Source: Lysobacterales bacterium 63-13 (GTDB lineage Bacteria; Pseudomonadota; Gammaproteobacteria; Xanthomonadales; Rhodanobacteraceae). Taken from it: a stretch of 64,000 nucleotides of DNA. Made by a program: the position numbers and the translations under genes. Below, one piece after another: positions 61,650 to 64,000 of the stretch (position 1 is the stretch's first letter; each line of letters opens with the position of its first letter). Under the pieces are notes generated by a model that saw nothing but the letters and a program-made list of their open reading frames with translations, had not been told where the DNA came from and did no database searches. Location of the stretch: NCBI GenBank assembly GCA_001899855.1, contig MKWR01000006.1, forward strand, positions 198,703 to 262,702, in the 5' to 3' direction.

Positions 61650-62158
61650 ACACGCTGGCGCAAGGATTACCCATGCAACATCTTTCCGTCGTCACCACCG
61701 GCGGCACCATCGACAAGATCTATTTCGATGACAAATCAGCCTACGAAATCGGCGATCCGCAGATCGGCAAGATCCTCGAAGCGCTGGGCGTCGCCTTCAC
61801 CTTCGATGTGCTGCCTGCACTGCGCAAGGACAGCCTGCACCTCGATGCAAGTGATCGCGACCTGCTGCGACGCCTGATCGAGGCACAACCGCATCGCCAT
61901 GTCCTGGTCACCCACGGCACCGACACCATGGTCGAAACCGCCGCCGTGCTGGCCAGCATCAAGGACAAGGTCATCGTCCTCACCGGCGCGCTGAACCCGG
62001 CGCGATTCCAGGGCTCGGATGCGGTGTTCAACATCGGCTGCGCGGTCGGTGCCGTGCAAAGCCTGCCCAATGGCGTCTACATCGCCATGAACGGACGCAT
62101 CTGGAATCCAGCCCACGTCCGCAAGAACCGCGACGCAAACCGCTTCGAGGCGGTTTGA
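61646..62158 (+). CDS. Single-domain asparaginase-like protein
   Basis: The 170-residue product has only the N-terminal domain of L-asparaginases: VVTTGGTIDKIYFDD with the nucleophile-region Thr, and LVTHGTDTMVETA with the second Thr-Asp pair. Usual asparaginases have about 330 residues and a C-terminal domain that helps complete the neighbouring active site. Stand-alone forms of this size exist in gammaproteobacteria, so it may be a natural family rather than a broken gene. ATG 61646 overlaps the upstream stop; ATG 61673 is also possible. Confidence 0.82.
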   Translation: MNTLAQGLPMQHLSVVTTGGTIDKIYFDDKSAYEIGDPQIGKILEALGVAFTFDVLPALRKDSLHLDASDRDLLRRLIEAQPHRHVLVTHGTDTMVETAAVLASIKDKVIVLTGALNPARFQGSDAVFNIGCAVGAVQSLPNGVYIAMNGRIWNPAHVRKNRDANRFEAV

Positions 62159-62290
62159 TCGGCGTTCTGGTTTCAATTTCTTCCGCTTGGAAGCGGATTC
62201 AGCCGCTTGTCCCGTACTGGGGGCGATGCTTTTCCTGCGCTCCTGCGAAGCGTGAAAACCAACCCATCGCGATCAATGGAAATTCCGCTT

Positions 62291-62308
62291 CGGGCAATTG
62301 AAATTGCC
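62291..62308. terminator. Hairpin between asparaginase-like and Rieske genes
   Basis: GGGCAATT, GA, AATTGCCC is a perfect palindromic stem 4 bp from the end of the Rieske gene. A second short stem, CCGCTT/AAGCGG, is at 62183-62196. Both lie between convergent genes and suit transcription ends. Confidence 0.55.
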
Positions 62309-62312
62309 CGCC

Positions 62313-62627
62313 TCAGCGATCATCCCGCGAATAAACCCAGCCATCCTCGACCTTGACCGGAAACTTCGCGGTCGGCAGGTAGGCCGGCGGGTTCATGGCT
62401 TCGCCGGTGCGCACATCGAAGCGCGAGCCGTGGCGTGGACATTCGACCTCGAAACCGCGGATGGGGCCGCCGGTCAGTTCGGCACCGTCATGCGTGCAGA
62501 TGTCTTCCAGCGCGTACAACTCGCCGTCGACATTGAATACGGCAATCGGCGTGTCGCCGTCCCAACCGGTCTGCACTTCGCCGGGCAGCAGTTCGGCGGT
62601 ATGGCAGATGCGCACCCAGTCGCTCAT
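62313..62627 (-). CDS. Rieske [2Fe-2S] ferredoxin (non-heme dioxygenase type)
   Basis: The 104-residue protein has both Rieske boxes: CTHDGAELTGG and CPRHGSRFDVRTGE, giving two Cys and two His ligands for a 2Fe-2S cluster. The small size and lack of a membrane anchor match ferredoxins that feed oxygenases. The start overlaps the stop of the ammonia-lyase gene (ATGA), so the two are co-translated. No oxygenase is visible within the window on this side. Confidence 0.92.
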   Translation of the reverse strand: MSDWVRICHTAELLPGEVQTGWDGDTPIAVFNVDGELYALEDICTHDGAELTGGPIRGFEVECPRHGSRFDVRTGEAMNPPAYLPTAKFPVKVEDGWVYSRDDR

Positions 62628-64000
62628 GCCCGATCCTCCAGCAATGCGTTGCTCGCGACCAGTGCGCAGATGCGGCGCACATCGCCATCCATGGCGCGGT
62701 CGCGCTGCATGAAGTCGATGGCTTCGCGGATCTTCGCGTGGGCCTTGCGCACGGCATCGCCGGCGCGGAATTCGTCGGCTTCGCCGAGCGCCTTCATCAG
62801 ATCGCGAATCTCGCTCTCGAACACCGCGAAGTTTGCATGATCCTCGCGCGGTGAATTGCTGATCTTCGCCGCCAGCGCCTTGCAGTCGCCACGCTCGGCG
62901 AGGCTGCGTGCCGCATTGAGCATGTCCTGCCGATATTCGAGCGCCTGAGCGGCCGTGTACAACTCCATGGCCAGCACATGGCCGAGATCCTCGGTCATCT
63001 CCAGCACATGGCGCGCCTCGTTGGTACCCATGGAAACGTGATCCTCGGCATTCGCGCTCGTCGGAATGGAATAGACCGAAGCCGGATGCGCGCGCGTGGC
63101 CATGTCGTTGACCAGGGCCGCCGCCGTGTACTGCACGATCATGAAACCCGAATCGGTGCCATCCTCGTTGCCGATGAGGAAGGCCGGCAGGCCGTCGTTG
63201 TTGGCCGGATCGACGAGCTTGTTCAGGCGCCGCTCGGAAATCGAGGCGAGCACTGGAATCGCCGCCTTCACATAGCTCATCGCCAAAGCCAGCGGCATGC
63301 CGTGGAAATGGCCGGCGGAAATCACCTGGTCCTCGATGAAGCGCGGATTCTCCGCATCCGGGAACACCAGCGGATTGTCGGTGACGGAATTGAGTTCGAT
63401 ATCGATGATGCGGCAGGCCTGCGCCCAGGCATCGCGCACGGCGCCGTGCACCTGCGGCATGCAGCGCAGGCAATAGGCATCCTGCGGCTGGTGCTTCTTG
63501 CCGCCCTTGAACGGCAGGAAGCGCTGGTAGAACGCCTCGCGACCGTGACGCTGCGAGGGCGGAACATAGTCCCAACCAATGTCGAAGCGGCGTTGCTGCT
63601 CGACCGGATCGCTCCACGCATCGGCGCTCCAGGTACGAAAGCGCGGCACGAGGTGATAGGGAATATCCACCAGGGTCGAGCCTTCGAGCAGTTCGCGGAT
63701 ATGCCGCGCGGTCTCGACCTGGCCCGGATGCGGGCGCAGCGCATGCACCTCGGGACGCAGGGCACCACTGCGTCCGGCAAAGGCGTCGAGGGTCATCGCC
63801 GCGGCCAGATCGGCCGTGGCAATCAGGTTTTCCATGCGCGACAAGGCCAGCACCGCCGTCGCCAGCATCTGCGCCGTGCCGTTGTTGAGCGCCAGGCCTT
63901 CCTTGAACGACAGGCGGATCGGCGCGAGGCCGATGCGCTTGAGCGCTTCGGCACCACTGACGCGCTCGCCCTCGACAAAGGCTTCGCCACCGCCGAGCAG
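62624..64000 (-). CDS. Aromatic amino acid (histidine) ammonia-lyase, partial at right edge
   Basis: At least 458 residues are visible; the N-terminus, including the Ala-Ser-Gly that forms the MIO cofactor, lies outside. Segments typical of HutH-type enzymes are KEGLALNNGTAQMLATA, QDAYCLRCMPQVHGA, NSVTDNPLVFPD, SAGHFHGMPLALAMSYV and IPTSANAEDHVSMGTNEARHV. The enzyme removes ammonia from histidine or a related aromatic amino acid. Which substrate it uses cannot be told without the missing part. The fused frame with a Rieske ferredoxin gene is unlike a plain hut operon. Confidence 0.9.
   Translation of the reverse strand: MLGGGEAFVEGERVSGAEALKRIGLAPIRLSFKEGLALNNGTAQMLATAVLALSRMENLIATADLAAAMTLDAFAGRSGALRPEVHALRPHPGQVETARHIRELLEGSTLVDIPYHLVPRFRTWSADAWSDPVEQQRRFDIGWDYVPPSQRHGREAFYQRFLPFKGGKKHQPQDAYCLRCMPQVHGAVRDAWAQACRIIDIELNSVTDNPLVFPDAENPRFIEDQVISAGHFHGMPLALAMSYVKAAIPVLASISERRLNKLVDPANNDGLPAFLIGNEDGTDSGFMIVQYTAAALVNDMATRAHPASVYSIPTSANAEDHVSMGTNEARHVLEMTEDLGHVLAMELYTAAQALEYRQDMLNAARSLAERGDCKALAAKISNSPREDHANFAVFESEIRDLMKALGEADEFRAGDAVRKAHAKIREAIDFMQRDRAMDGDVRRICALVASNALLEDRA

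Overview
The window is GC-rich, densely coding bacterial chromosome. It most resembles a gammaproteobacterium of the Lysobacterales (Xanthomonadales), probably near Rhodanobacteraceae. The clues are a tpiA-secG-tRNA-Leu-nuoA-N block, a DksA with a long Lys/Ala/Pro-rich N-terminal tail, a three-gene transhydrogenase operon, and intergenic arrays of GGGATT/GGGAAT-type motifs of the kind common in that order. The taxonomic call is inference from gene content. No rRNA, CRISPR array, complete prophage or intact insertion sequence was seen.

Layout. 0-10 kb: an EF-G paralogue, a Tat-exported M19 dipeptidase-like protein, an unknown receiver-like protein, a SET-domain protein, an RNase T2, an M20 dipeptidase, a secreted helix-hairpin-helix protein, and a SET-GNAT-HutD run. 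10-19 kb: a small membrane protein, an 833-residue degenerate REC/GGDEF/EAL protein, a flap-type exonuclease overlapping a nitroreductase gene, and the pntAA-pntAB-pntB operon. Directly after pntB lie an acyltransferase-3 gene and a truncated second copy of part of pntB, which looks like a DNA-acquisition scar. 19.7-27.2 kb: pirin, catalase, a VOC protein, a YbdG-type channel, and a divergent locus with a SufR-like regulator facing a His-rich exported protein, FolE2 and a flavin reductase.

27.2-43.6 kb, minus strand: all fourteen nuo genes of respiratory complex I, preceded by tRNA-Leu(GAG), secG and tpiA. 43.7-51 kb: an SDR enzyme, a class V aminotransferase, a TIGR03032-type protein, PlsC, an isopenicillin-N-synthase-like dioxygenase and GlmM. 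51-64 kb: DksA, YidD, dihydroorotase, an M23 peptidase, a methyltransferase, intracellular PHA depolymerase, acylphosphatase, a TlpA-like thioredoxin, a YihY protein, WrbA with a DUF2069 protein, an AidB-like acyl-CoA dehydrogenase, a one-domain asparaginase, a Rieske ferredoxin, and an aromatic amino acid ammonia-lyase that runs off the right edge.

Functionally the core is energy metabolism. Complex I makes proton motive force, transhydrogenase uses it to make NADPH, and several redox-defence genes (catalase, pirin, WrbA, TlpA, the SufR-like locus) surround it. The least ordinary parts are the pntB remnant with its acyltransferase, the divergent SufR-like/FolE2 locus, the enzymatically degenerate signalling protein, the M19 homologue lacking metal ligands, the two SET proteins, and the paired GGGATT arrays inside the nuo operon and between dksA and glmM.
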